Shown here in pieces: positions 1-9,905 of a stretch of DNA of 64,000 nucleotides. The first letter of the stretch is position 1; the number at the start of each line of letters is the position of its first letter. This DNA is from Heterocephalus glaber. Taxonomy: Eukaryota; Chordata; Mammalia; Rodentia; Bathyergidae. The position numbers and the translations under genes are program-made. The stretch is taken from assembly GCF_000247695.1 (NCBI RefSeq), contig NW_004624843.1, positions 3,464,992 to 3,528,991 on the forward strand. The letters run 5' to 3'. The notes beneath the pieces were generated by a model, which ran no database searches, had not been told where the DNA came from, and saw nothing but the letters and a program-made list of their open reading frames with translations.

Positions 1-98
1 CCAAGATGCATTGTGTAAAGGTACAATTCCCAATGAGAAATGTAATTGTGTTGTATACCTACAATGTACCAATAAAAGAATTTAATAAAAAAAAAATG
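1..98 (+). mobile_element. LINE-1 3' end, cut by window edge
   Basis: This is the last part of a LINE-1 3' UTR ending in AATGTACCAATAAAAGAATT and a run of adenines. The same terminal text recurs at about 43.26-43.45 kb (reverse strand) and, in a related version, at 59.8 kb, where it follows a recognisable ORF2 end. That recurrence is what identifies it. The 5' part lies outside the window. Confidence 0.8.
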
Positions 99-914
99 TG
101 AACAGGAAGTTAAGCAACCAAGTGAGAAGCCGCCAGGTACCCCGTAAACAGGCACTTCCCGTTAGTATGTAACTATGACCGCGTAAGAATGAAACAAGGG
201 TATATTCTTTTCTTTCATTCTATGTGTGTCATTTTTTTCAATTTTTTTCACTACAAAATTGTTTGAACATAAGCTGCTGGCATCTAATGACTTAGTGAAC
301 AGAATCATCAGCAAACACATTTTGCTTCGAGGCATTCTAAAAAATGTACTGTGACACTGACGTCATGACGAACCAAGAAATTTGGGGAACTTCTGATTTA
401 TATCAAAATGTTTGCTGTAAGGCGATATATTTTTTAATTCTACATAAAGTATAGTGCTTTATCAATAACTTCCATGAAAAGTGAATTTCCACTTAAAATC
501 ATGGAAATCCTGACACTGTGGGCACTCAGCAGTACGGCAGTCCTCATCTTCTGAGACAAAGAGCTGAAATTTCAGCAGACCAGGAGGCTGGCCACAAAGA
601 GAAGACGGCTGAAACCGAGTGAGCTGACAATGCATCGGCACAGCCCCGACACAGTCTCACAGCGCTCTAGTGTTTAACCTCCACTGGCCACCCCAGCGAG
701 GCTTCACATCCTCCTTATGGAGAGGCAAACCAAGGTCCTGAGAGTGTTCGGGCTTCTTCATACACGAGAGGGCAAGGCCCAACCTCAGGCCCTCAACATG
801 GTCTCCACCTGAGACATGCTGACAGGAAACCACAAATGACCGTCCACACTGCCATTCATCCTCGGTCTTTTTGAAACTCTCTTCTTCAATAAGCAGGTGA
901 GGAATATGAACCCA
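99..914. other. Unique sequence, no gene seen
   Basis: I see no coding signal, SINE or LTR here. It is moderately AT-rich with short T-runs near 230-250. It is probably single-copy intergenic or intronic DNA. Confidence 0.5.
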
Positions 915-1248
915 CTATGGTTTGAATGTGTTCCCCAAAGTTCACACGTCAGAAACTTAATCCTCAAAGCAGTGGCATTGAGAGGGACACCAAGACTGTG
1001 GATGAGTAAGGCCCTTATGCAGAAGTGGGTTACCACGGAAGGAGTTCCTGATAGGAAGATGAGCTTGAACACCTTCCCTTTTGCTCGTGCGACCTTCTGC
1101 CTCCTAACATCCAGCAAGAACATCTTCACACATGCTGGCCTCTTGACACTGGACTTCTGGCCTCCAGAACCAAGGGAAATAAATTTCTAAATTTGTAAAT
1201 TACCCATTCTGCAGCATTCTGTTATAGCAGCACAAAGTGGTCTAAGTC
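915..1248 (+). mobile_element. ERVL-MaLR solo LTR (MST/MLT type), decayed
   Basis: The left end reads CTATGGTTTGAATGTGTTCCCC and the right part has CCTCCAGAACCAAGG, AAATAAATTTCT (polyadenylation signal region), then ATTCTGTTATAGCAGCACAAA. These are the landmarks of MaLR LTRs in order. Small open frames on both strands here are by-products of the LTR. The internal region is absent, so this is a solo LTR or fragment. Confidence 0.7.
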
Positions 1249-3500
1249 CTGGCTTTTGCATCAGTAGCCTATCACTTCCCGATCTCTACTATTCTTCTGG
1301 ATTGGAAGCTCATCAGTCACAGTGTGATCACCTGCTTGGATCAATCAGGCATTCGCTGCAAACAAACGACAATTATCCTCAGGAGCCTGGCATAACTAGC
1401 ACAAAATCCCAGCCTGGCCATTAACTCCTCCTAGTCCTTGAGGAGTCCCAGCAACTTCTCAACCCCACAATTTTTCCATAGTGGGGATGATAATACTGTC
1501 TTTGAGGGATTGTGCAGAGAAAGTCTGAGCGTCAGATACAGAACTTTGGTTGGTAGAGTCGGAGGTCCTGATCATCCAGATATCCATCAACTGATGAGGT
1601 TAGGAAGACTTCAGCTGTGTCCACAGTCAGAGAATCAGACATTCCTGTGTTAGGGACCCTAAGGAAGGTGGAAAACTGAAGGGGCCAAAATGTCCCACAG
1701 AGAGATTTACCCTAAAAATGGTGCCAGGTGGGTCTGGCCACAGCCACAAGGACACCTTGAGAAGGAGAATAGCTCTGGGGACAAAGCATAACCTGCTTCT
1801 GGTCTTTGGCTGAGCCAGCTTTCTGTGAAGGGTGTCCACTGGGAGAGCTGTCCCTCTGAAGGTCACGGCACCTTTGCTTCAGCAACCTAGCTGTGGCCCC
1901 GGAACTGAGGGGAACACTCCAACTTCACTGTCTTTTGCACTTTTTCGGCCAAAGACAGGTCTGGAGAAGGATGTCACCAAGCTGGTCAGCCAAGGTTCTG
2001 TTTTGAGCAGTATTAGTATGGTGAGCTCTAAAAACCAGGTGTCTTTGGTCTTCTGTTCTTACCTCTGTACCTTGTAGATAATTCTATGAAGGACTCCAGT
2101 CCTTTGTTTTCACTACACATCTGCACATATGGTAGACTACTATATTACTATATGTTACAAAGAAAGCACTTCAATATGTGAAATTATTTTAGATAAAAAT
2201 AGGTATTTTCATCAATGTACAAGTGACCTGCTAAACTAGAACAACGGTTGAGCTCTACTGAAAATTCAATCACATTTTTGCCATTAAAACATTTGCATTG
2301 CAAAATGTCTGACATGAGATACAGTTATCAGCATCTCTGTTGTCTCTAATACTTCAGAGATTTTCGGCAAACAGCCATTAAAATCTAATTTTGCTGAATA
2401 CAATATAGATTAATAACCAGTTCTCATTCTATAAATATCACTTCTAAAAACAGAAGTTTGGCCGGGAAAGAAAAGAAACAAAATCCAGATACCATTACCA
2501 ACCGCTACCATAGCATTTTTAGTAGCCTGGAAACCAGTGCATACCACTGTAAAAAGCAAAAGCAAGCATTCAAGTTAGACAACCACAAAATTCACCTGAA
2601 TTACAGTCACATCAAACTCAATTTATAAACCATAGCATGTTCAATGTATTGTGTAGAAAATAAAATCAATGATAGAAATTTTCATGTACTGAGTCCGTTT
2701 GCGACAGGAGTGCTACAATAATTACAAACATTATTTCTAAACCTAAAAATAACTCTGGGAGGCAAGCATATCATTTTAGAGCTGAGGAATACAAGAAACA
2801 GAGAACTTAACATATACCACAAGCACACTATCCTATGATGCAGTAAAAAGTCAAATCAGGATGTTTCCCAGTATATTCTGCCTTTCAAAAAAAATACACA
2901 GAGAGAAAAGGGGGGCAAGTTCTCTGGGTGCCATGGTTTGGTTTTTTGTTTTTGTTTTTTCCTTGTAATCACTCACTTTCTAAGAAGGATGGTTTGAACT
3001 TCGTGAATCTGAATAAGCACACACTGGACAATGAACAACTCCACAAATTATGAAGTGTAAAAATCCTTAGTCTTTGCTCCAGCCCCTCTTCACAACTGCT
3101 GAGGCTTGGATTTGTAATTATGCATGCTAATTGAAAGACATTACAGCACAGATGAAGCAAGTTAGGAGCAAAGTAAAAGTAATTTTATGGTCAGCCCTGC
3201 AAGGAATTGGAGATTTGTATCTAAAGATGAGATCCAAGACCCATCAGAAAAACCATGACACATAACTGGGTGGAACGTTGGAGGTGCCCAAGCTGCCAGC
3301 CTTTGGGAATCCACTTCCCAGGGAGCATGAGCCAGCTCCAAGCCCAGGCTGCTCCTGGCCCGAAGTCTGCCCTCCTTCCTGGTGGGCAGGACCACACCCC
3401 TCAGGCCAGGGAGGCAGCTCTATAGGCCCTTGAGTCTTTCTGGAGCTGGACCAGGGCCTTCTGTAGGCTACAGAACACTGCAAGAAACAGGGGTGAAAGC
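1249..3500. other. Unique AT-rich stretch without gene
   Basis: I found no exon with splice context and no clear interspersed repeat. About 2080-2900 is AT-rich and made of many short A- and T-runs. Small open frames at 1.4-2.1 kb have no recognisable domain. Confidence 0.45.
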
Positions 3501-3590
3501 CCAGACTTGAGGTCCCGGGTTCCAGCCCCACCTCCTCTGCTGACTGGACAGTTACTCTGAATTGCAGTTTTCTCATATAAAAATCCACAT
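3500..3590 (-). repeat. MIR fragment
   Basis: Text such as GGGTTCCAGCCCCACCTC, then CTGACTGGACAGTTACTCTGAA and TGCAGTTTTCTCAT follows the antisense order of the MIR core (general text: lost field, tail of ion-like consensus, then cagtttcctcat). It is old and diverged. Confidence 0.5.
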
Positions 3591-3592
3591 GG

Positions 3593-3665
3593 GGCTGGGG
3601 CTGCAGCTCAGTGGTGGAGCACTGGCCTTGCTGGTTCCATCCCCAGCTCAGAAGGGGGAAACAAA
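3593..3665 (+). mobile_element. ID-type SINE (old, standard form)
   Basis: It begins GGGGCTGGGG and has a degraded A box (CAGCTCAGTGGTGGAGCACT), ending in CCATCCCCAGCTC. This is the tRNA-Ala-derived ID body with deletions in the middle and no clean A tail. It is the conventional rodent ID version, not the variant that dominates this window. Confidence 0.65.
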
Positions 3666-4602
3666 GAGAGGGAGAAAGAACAGTTCCCACTTTCCTCGTG
3701 GCTGCTTGGGCAAGTCCAGTACAGCGCAATGTGATCCTGAACAATTGCTGTGAAGTTGTGTGTACATCATACAACCCAAGATACGGTCACTTGAAGTCTA
3801 ACATTCTCTACGCATATCTGCTTAAGACTTCAGCCAACTATATGATAAACCCAAAAGGCTTTGACTGTCAGAATGGTACTCAATTATAAACTGGCCGTCT
3901 AGCATCTACGGTAATGGAAACAAGATGAGAACACAAACTACACACTATTTCAGTTGACTCAAAACACCACAAGAATACACTCATGGACACTCAGGAGCAC
4001 CATGCATCCTTCCTCTTTCTGTTCCCAGAAACACTGCTGTGAAAGAAAGAACATTAGCCAAGGAATCAAGAGAACAACCGCAGTCTCTATCCACTTATGG
4101 GACCCATCTCCCCTCTCTGGATGCCACGGGCTAAATGCGGAAGGTGTCTAGAACCTACACAATGTCTAGGGCCCTTAGAATTTCTGCCTTTTAAAATGTT
4201 ATTAATCTCTAATACCCAAGTGGGTGCTGGGCAAACAGCTGACACCGGCTGGATGGACTCGCCTCATGCATCCCAAGTGACGGTGCCTACCTGGGCTGGC
4301 CCGAGCTAGTCTCTGGCTGAGCACACTGGCTGGTTACGCAGATGGATGACAGTGCAGGCTGCTCTCCACCCCCACGCCAAGGCCCTGACAACCTTCCCTG
4401 CAAAGGTCCTGAAGGATGCTGATACTTGACACTACCAGAGCACATCCACATGGAGGTATCAAAAGATGAAAAGCAAGCATCTTGGTCTTGCCTTAATTTC
4501 AAAATATGAAGACATAAACTCAATAAATAAGAACGTTTTATTCCACTTGATCTTATTTATCAATGCTCAGTTAAAAAAACAAGATGGAGAGAATGTCAAT
4601 AA
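3666..4602. other. Unique sequence, no gene seen
   Basis: Several short overlapping open frames exist between 3.6 and 4.7 kb on both strands but none shows a domain, splice context or codon bias. I see no repeat family either. Confidence 0.4.
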
Positions 4603-4686
4603 AAGGAAGGAGGCAAACAAAGAACGGAAGAAGGAGGGAGGGAAGGAGGGAAGGAAGGGAAGGGAGTGGGAGGGAACAAGGCAGGA
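4603..4686 (+). repeat. Purine-rich GGAA/GGGA low-complexity tract
   Basis: The tract is nearly all A and G on the plus strand, with GGGAGGGAAGGAGG-type units. It makes a lysine/glycine/glutamate-rich open frame that is not a gene. Confidence 0.85.
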
Positions 4687-4729
4687 AATGGCTCTTTTCA
4701 TAATTCTGTAATAACTTGGCACTCTAGCA

Positions 4730-4965
4730 CAGGGATTATTCATAGTTAAGAGTTGCCAGTATTTAGATGCAATTTATTCAAATAATTGCATCCTAATTAT
4801 ATGGAGCTATTTTAAATACTGATTTGCTTCCCATATAATTTAAAACCTTGTCACCTGTGAATATTACGGCAAATAAGCTTCTTGTAATCGAGACAATGAG
4901 AAATTAATTGTAATTTTTTTAAATTAACTTTGCTTAGATACAACTGTTCTCAACCACTTAAAGTC
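4730..4965. promoter_or_regulatory. AT-rich block with homeodomain-like sites (candidate conserved noncoding element)
   Basis: It contains repeated TAATT/ATTA cores (near 4776-4800, 4836-4842 and 4900-4925), an octamer-like ATTTGCTT and CTAATTATATGG, without repeat family landmarks. Such dense homeodomain cores are typical of developmental enhancers but also occur by chance in AT-rich DNA. This is a suggestion only. Confidence 0.2.
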
Positions 4966-5004
4966 TTCTGAAAAAGGCTTTTAAAGACAGAACCATGACC
5001 TCTG

Positions 5005-5172
5005 TGGAGGGCTAAGATGGGGACAGTAAGTTTGAGCCCAGCCAGAACAACCTGGTGACTTAGCAAGACTTTGTCTCAAAATTTAAAAAAGTTAAAAGGC
5101 CAGAGGATGTAGCTCAATGCAAAGACCCTCTGTTCAATCCCTAGCACCAGCAAAAAAATAAAGAAAGAAAGA
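5005..5172 (+). mobile_element. B1+ID dimer SINE, 5'-truncated
   Basis: The left monomer is B1-like (TTTGAGCCCAGCCAGAACAA, then GACTTTGTCTCAAAAT). It is followed by an ID right monomer (GATGTAGCTCAATGCAAAG, then TTCAATCCCTAGCACCAGC) and an A-rich tail. B1+ID dimers of this order are known from squirrel-related rodents. Confidence 0.7.
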
Positions 5173-5829
5173 CCCATGAAACATACCAATTGCAACCCTT
5201 CATATTTCAATTTTTTAACCCTAAAGAGGCTTTTTTTCTAATATTTTAAGTCATTTATTTCTCAAACTTGTAAAGAAGCCAGAGCAAAAGGGTGTGCTGT
5301 TCAGCAAGAAAAGGGTCTCATCTTAGATCTGATATCCAGTCCTCAATCCTCTGATCTTGGACAAGTCATGTGACCAACATACAGTCATGAAAAATGGAGC
5401 CACATTAAGTATCTTTTATTATGCTTTTACGTATTGATCCCAGGCTGTGGACTCAGCTCTTTGCAACTCAAACTGGTTGCTCTCATGAAGCCCTTCACAT
5501 GGTTTTAACTGAGTGAACAAAGAGGTGAATGAGTGGAGTCAGACACAACACTACTCATGGCTTCCAATGCGGTGAGCTCCATAAAAGCATCTTTCAGCAT
5601 CGTTGAAGAAAATGCAGTTTGGAAATGGGAATTATTAGCAGTGATTTTACATTGGTGATTAGCAATTAGCACAGTTATTTCTGACATTCTAATCTGCAGG
5701 GGATTCTTATGCAGGTTTCTTGGAAGCCACGGTAAGGTTGCCAGACACATTGTGCTTGCTGGGTCTACGAGTGACAAGTTAACCTGGTGGAGCAGCTCTT
5801 AAACAAGAGATGTAGCCCAGGTGCAGGAA
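5173..5829. other. Unique sequence, no gene seen
   Basis: There is no repeat landmark and no convincing exon. The 90-residue open frame on the minus strand near 5.5-5.8 kb has no recognisable motif. Confidence 0.4.
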
Positions 5830-6025
5830 TCGTGAGCCCTGGGTCCCAGCCCTGCCTCTGCTCTTCTCTAGCCATACAAACCCAGACAAGTTTCCCGTGT
5901 CTCGAAGCATTAAAATGTAGCTAATCTCAGAAGTGAACTGCTAAGTTGGTATGGGGATAGCAGAGGGCTGTATTGAAGGCACTTAGCAGAATGCCTATCA
6001 TAGAACAGACTCTTAAATATGCCAG
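5830..6025 (-). repeat. MIR fragment
   Basis: CCTGGGTCCCAGCCCTGCCTCT, ACAAGTTTCCCGTGTCTC and later AAGGCACTTAGCAGAATGCC follow antisense MIR order over about 200 bp. It is diverged, as expected for this old family. Confidence 0.55.
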
Positions 6026-6768
6026 CCAGCACCAACGCTACCGTGAACTAAGGATGCCTGGATTCCACGGCCTAAGTAAATTAGCTCAGCTCTTCTCTCG
6101 TCCCTTGGGCCAGCCTCAGCCTGTACCCCTATTGCACCCTCACCTGTGTTTGTGAACAAGAAAAGCTTTGAGAGATCAAGCAATTAAGGGTTCTTTTATT
6201 CTTGTGAAATTGAGAAGAAGAGAGAAATCGCCAGGGTGAAGCTTATTCGCACTTGAGAGAGCAGATTGATGGGGCTAATATGGAATCCGTGGGATGCTTT
6301 AGGAACGGAAGCCACATGGATGGGCAAGCTCAGCCTGGAGCTGAGGTCTCAGGCGGAGCAGGAGCCCCTGCACCTCGCCTGAAGCGGGCGTAAGAGGGCA
6401 GTGCTCATAAGCGACGCAATGCGCAGAAAGGGAAAAGAAAGAAATCCAGAAAGCAATTAAGAACTGTCAACAGGAGAGGTAGATGAAACCTGCGAATCAA
6501 CCTTATCATTTAAAGCTTTTCATCTTTTTTCACTCAAATTTATAATTATAGGTATCGCTACAACCCACGTTGGCTTCATAGTTGACCCTCTCCTTGTCCC
6601 AATCAAATGTCATCCACTGAGCTTCAGTCCTCAGCTTCCCTTTCAAAAGGGCTCTTGTCAGCTTCCTGTGAATGGAGGCAGAAGCATCCCTGTGCAGTGT
6701 GCAGAACATTCGCAGAGAGCCACCAACACCCCTCCACACACGTGATGAAGCACCAGGCCCCTGCAGAG
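6026..6768. other. Unique sequence with a small CpG cluster
   Basis: Most of this stretch shows nothing specific. At about 6350-6430 there are seven CpG dinucleotides in about 80 bp (for example GAAGCGGGCGTAAG and GCGACGCAATGCGCAG), well above the local background. That is too small for a CpG island and no transcript start is evident. Confidence 0.35.
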
Positions 6769-7157
6769 TGTTTTGGCCTGAACCAGGTCCCCCAGAACTT
6801 GTACGTTGAAGTCTTTCCCCCCAGTAACTCAGAATGTCACCATATTTGGACATAAGGTCATTAAAGGGGTGATTAAGTCAAAATGAGGCCATTTGGGGGA
6901 GGGCCTTATCCAGTAGGACCAGGGGCCTTTTATGAAGAGGGAGATGCTTCAGAGAGAGCCAAGCACACAATGACCACGCGAGGACATGCCACGAAGATGG
7001 CCATTTGTAAGCCAAGGAGAGAGGCCTCAGGAGAAACCAGCCCTGCCAGCATTGGATCTCAGACTTCCAGCCTCCAGACTGGTAAGAAAATGAATCTCCA
7101 CTGCTTAAGCGACTTGGTCTGTGACCCTTTGTTACAGCAACCCTAGAAAAGGTCACA
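6769..7157 (+). mobile_element. MLT1-type ERVL-MaLR LTR
   Basis: It starts TGTTTTGGCCTGAACC and runs through CAGAATGTCACCATATTTGG, TTAAGTCAAAATGAGGCC, CGAGGACATGCC, CAGACTTCCAGCCTCCAGAC and TTGTTACAGCAACCCTAG. This is the order of MLT1A-like LTRs over their full length of about 390 bp. There is no internal region, so it is a solo LTR. Open frames on both strands are by-products. Confidence 0.8.
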
Positions 7158-7293
7158 TGTGTTTCCAAAGATAAAGCTCTAAACGGCCAGGTTACTAAGT
7201 GTTGAATACTTAATACTTCATGGCCATGCTTTTACTAAGTGTTTTAATACTGCAGATATCAAAACAAAACTGACAAATAGTAACTACATGAAC

Positions 7294-7298
7294 ATGCC
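7294..7298 (+). repeat. Left target-site duplication of MaLR element
   Basis: ATGCC sits directly before the left LTR and is repeated directly after the right LTR at 9565-9569. A 5-bp duplication is the expected mark of ERVL-class integration. Confidence 0.85.
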
Positions 7299-7694
7299 TG
7301 TTAGGGTTATGTTTAGATGCCCCCCAAAGCCTCATCCAGATGAGGTGCAACTTTCTTTTGCAGAGGTAGTTGACTCTGGAATGTGTGATGCTGGAATTAA
7401 GGGCATGTGATTACTAAACCACTACATGTGAGTGATGAGTTTAGCACCACCCTAATCCTGGTGGTCTGAACAAGATAAAAGGGGCAGAAAGACACTGTTA
7501 AGTCTCTTATTGCCTTTGCTACTCTGTGCGCACCATGTTGTTTCTCCTCTGCCGTGCCTGTTTGCCATCCTGCCTTGGAGCCAGCCAATTATGGACTGAA
7601 ACTTCTACAAACTGTAAGCCAAATAACCCCCTTCCCCTCCAACTCTGGGTGTCAGGTATTTTGTCTCAGCAATGAGAGGAAAATAACTAACACA
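7299..7694 (+). mobile_element. MaLR 5' LTR
   Basis: The 396-bp LTR starts TGTTAGGG and ends CTAACACA. It has a TATA-like GATAAAAGGGGC near 7475 and an AATAA-type polyadenylation region near 7620 (AAGCCAAATAACCCC). It aligns end to end with the LTR at 9177-9564, with roughly one difference in every six or seven positions by eye, so the insertion is old. Confidence 0.9.
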
Positions 7695-9176
7695 GAAATT
7701 TGGTACCAGAGAAGTGGGGTTGTTGCTGTGACATTACCTGGCCAGGTGGCTCAAGAGACTTTGGAACTGGCTTGTGGGAAGGGGAAGAGTTAAAAAAAAG
7801 TTTGGATATGCTGGGTACACAGAAGTAGAGCTGGAAGGCCTTAGGTTGTTGTGTAACAACCTAAGGAGATTCTGGTCAGAGCTCAGAAGACCAGAAATCT
7901 TGTAAAGACCAGGCTAGGAAGGTTCCTGCTAGGAAGAAGGACTGCATTGGCTGTTGGACTCCAGATGATGTGTGTTATGGCTTGGCAGAAAGTTTGTCTG
8001 CATTTTGTGAGTGTCCAGAGACTTTGCCTGAGACTGAGATTAGGGGCGGTGGACTAATTAATCTTGCAGAAGAAATTTCAAGGCAGTGGAATATTGAGTC
8101 AAATATTGCTGCTAGGGGCTTTTAGCCAGATCCATGTTAAGAATCAAGAGCAAAAAGCCCAGCAGAATGATTTAAAACATTTTGAGTCTGGCCACAAAAG
8201 AAGCTGCAGTAAATCTGTGGACTGCAAAGATAGAGCAGAAGAGATCTTGATTGCTGAAAAGGAACAGGAGAATAGAAAAGATGGCCTGAGGGCATCACAG
8301 GAAGCAACAGGACTCCACTCTTCGCAGCCTCAGAGTTGTAAAGGTGAAACATTTTGCTTTGAGAAGAAAGCCCCGGAGCACCATGTTCCAGAATGGTGGC
8401 AGCCTAGAGAAGTTGTTCCAAAATGACAGGGGCCTGAGGAAGTTATTCCTTGGGATTTGGTTCACAGGCACTCGACCCCTAGAGCCAAGAGAGAAGGAAG
8501 CCTGGCTGCTGCTCCAGCGGGCAGCAGACCTTGGTTTCATCCACATGGCGCTGGTTTAGGGACATGGAGAATGCAAGAGTTGTGGGATCAGGAAGGCTCC
8601 ACCCAGACTTCAGAAGAGGCCTGGGAGGCGAGGCCAGGCGGTGTGTCCCTGAGAGGGCAGTGCGTGAAGCCAAAGGTGCAGTGAACACCTAGAAGTTTGG
8701 AGAAGGCAGGAGCGCGGATCGTCTGAGGAAAACTGCAAAGAGGGAGCAGAGCCGCCCCCAGAGAGAAGCCATGGGAGCTACAACCACCAAAAGTGCCACA
8801 GGGGCAGAGCCACCCAAGAGCTTTGGAGTTCACAACTTCCCACAGATTCCCAGGGGTGCTAGAAGTGAAACTGGGGAATTTTATTTTTGCCCTGCTGGAG
8901 TTTGGACTTGCTTTGTTCCCATTCCTTTGTATCCCCCTCTTGTACCTTTGGGAATGGAAATGTCTGTCTTGTGCCACTGAATGTTGGAAGTGTTTGAATT
9001 TCCTTTCATTTCTACAGGGACTTGCAGCTAAGAGTTTGCCTTAAATCTCAGAGGAGACTCTGGACTTGGACTCTTCAGCAGTGCTGAAACTGTCAGGACT
9101 TTGGCAGCCCTTAGAGACGGACTAAATGCCTTTTCCATACAGGGATATGCATGAGTCTTTGGAGGCCAGGGCAGAA
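7695..9176 (+). mobile_element. MaLR internal region (non-autonomous retrotransposon)
   Basis: The 1.48-kb internal part starts a few bases before TTTGGTACCAGAGAAGTGGGG, the primer-binding and leader text typical of MST/THE/ORR-type MaLR elements. It ends in a purine-rich GGAGGCCAGGGCAGAA (9161-9176), a plausible polypurine tract just before the right LTR. No reverse transcriptase, integrase or envelope reading frame can be seen. This family is known to be mobilised by ERVL proteins supplied in trans. The longest open frame here is 120 codons (8064-8426), with no recognisable domain. I treat it as a decayed remnant. Confidence 0.85.
7839..7866 (+). other. Perfect 12-bp stem-loop in MaLR leader
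   Basis: CCTTAGGTTGTT (7839-7850) is followed by a 4-base loop and the exact reverse complement AACAACCTAAGG (7855-7866). It lies about 145 bp after the 5' LTR, where retroelement leaders often hold packaging or dimerisation hairpins. The structure is read directly from the sequence. The function is inference. Confidence 0.6.
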
Positions 9177-9564
9177 TGTTATGGTTGAGTTTGGATGCCC
9201 CCCGCGCCCCGCAAAGCTTCATGTGGATAAAGTGGGACTTTCTTTTTCAGAGGTAGTTGACTAGAATATCTGATGCTGGGATTAAGGGCGTGTGATTACT
9301 AAACCACTACATATGAGTGATTAGTTCGGCACCACCCTAATCCTGGTAGTCTGAATGGCATAAAAGGGGCAGAAAGATACTGTTAAACTCCCTTGTTGCC
9401 TTTGCTACTGTGTGGGCACCGTGTGTTTATCCTTTGTGAGGCCTGTTTGCCATAGGTGACTATGGACTGAACCTCTATGAACTGTAAGCCAAATAAAGCC
9501 CTTCCCCTCTAACTTTTGGGGCTGGGTATTTTGTCTTGGCAATGAAAGAAAAGTAACTAACACA
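9177..9564 (+). mobile_element. MaLR 3' LTR
   Basis: It starts TGTTATGG and ends CTAACACA, is 388 bp long and pairs with the LTR at 7299-7694. It has the same TATA-like GCATAAAAGGGGC and a better polyadenylation signal, AAATAAAGCCC (about 9491). A small GC-rich insertion (CCCCGCGCCCCGC) near its start is not in the left copy. Confidence 0.9.
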
Positions 9565-9569
9565 ATGCC
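9565..9569 (+). repeat. Right target-site duplication of MaLR element
   Basis: ATGCC repeats the five bases at 7294-7298 exactly. Together they fix both ends of the inserted element. Confidence 0.85.
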
Positions 9570-9579
9570 TAACATCTGA

Positions 9580-9905
9580 AATTACTACAGTCTCTAACTT
9601 TCTAATCTGTCTTCCCAGTTCGTCTTTACCCCACTTCAAAATAATTCCCACATACCACTGTCAAAAGAAAATCTTCCCAAAGCACAGCCCTGAAAATTGC
9701 ATACACCTGCTCAGAAATCCCTACGGAGGTCTCACTGAGGATCAAATGAAACTCATGGAAGGCCCAAGCCTCCCATCAGAGCTACCTTTCAGCCAACCTC
9801 CTCCAACCTTCCCTACTCTTACGCATCTTATGCTCGCTCCTTCCCTGCCAGGCCACTTCCTCTCTGGGAACCAGACCCTCCAGTGCTGAAGGAAAATCCT
9901 AAACA
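9580..9905 (+). repeat. L2 LINE 3' fragment
   Basis: The pyrimidine-rich text around TTTCTAATCTGTCTTCCC, CATACACCTGCTCAGAAATCC and GAGCTACCTTTCAGCCAACCTCC follows the sense order of L2 3' sequence. It is strongly diverged. The MaLR inserted immediately upstream of it. Confidence 0.45.

Noticed and set aside
3244..3774. 176-codon minus-strand open frame
   Set aside because: It crosses an ID SINE and a MIR fragment and overlaps plus-strand open frames, so it is not a conserved gene.
8064..8426. 120-codon open frame inside the MaLR
   Set aside because: It lies in a non-autonomous internal region of an old element, shows no recognisable domain, and overlaps an open antisense frame.
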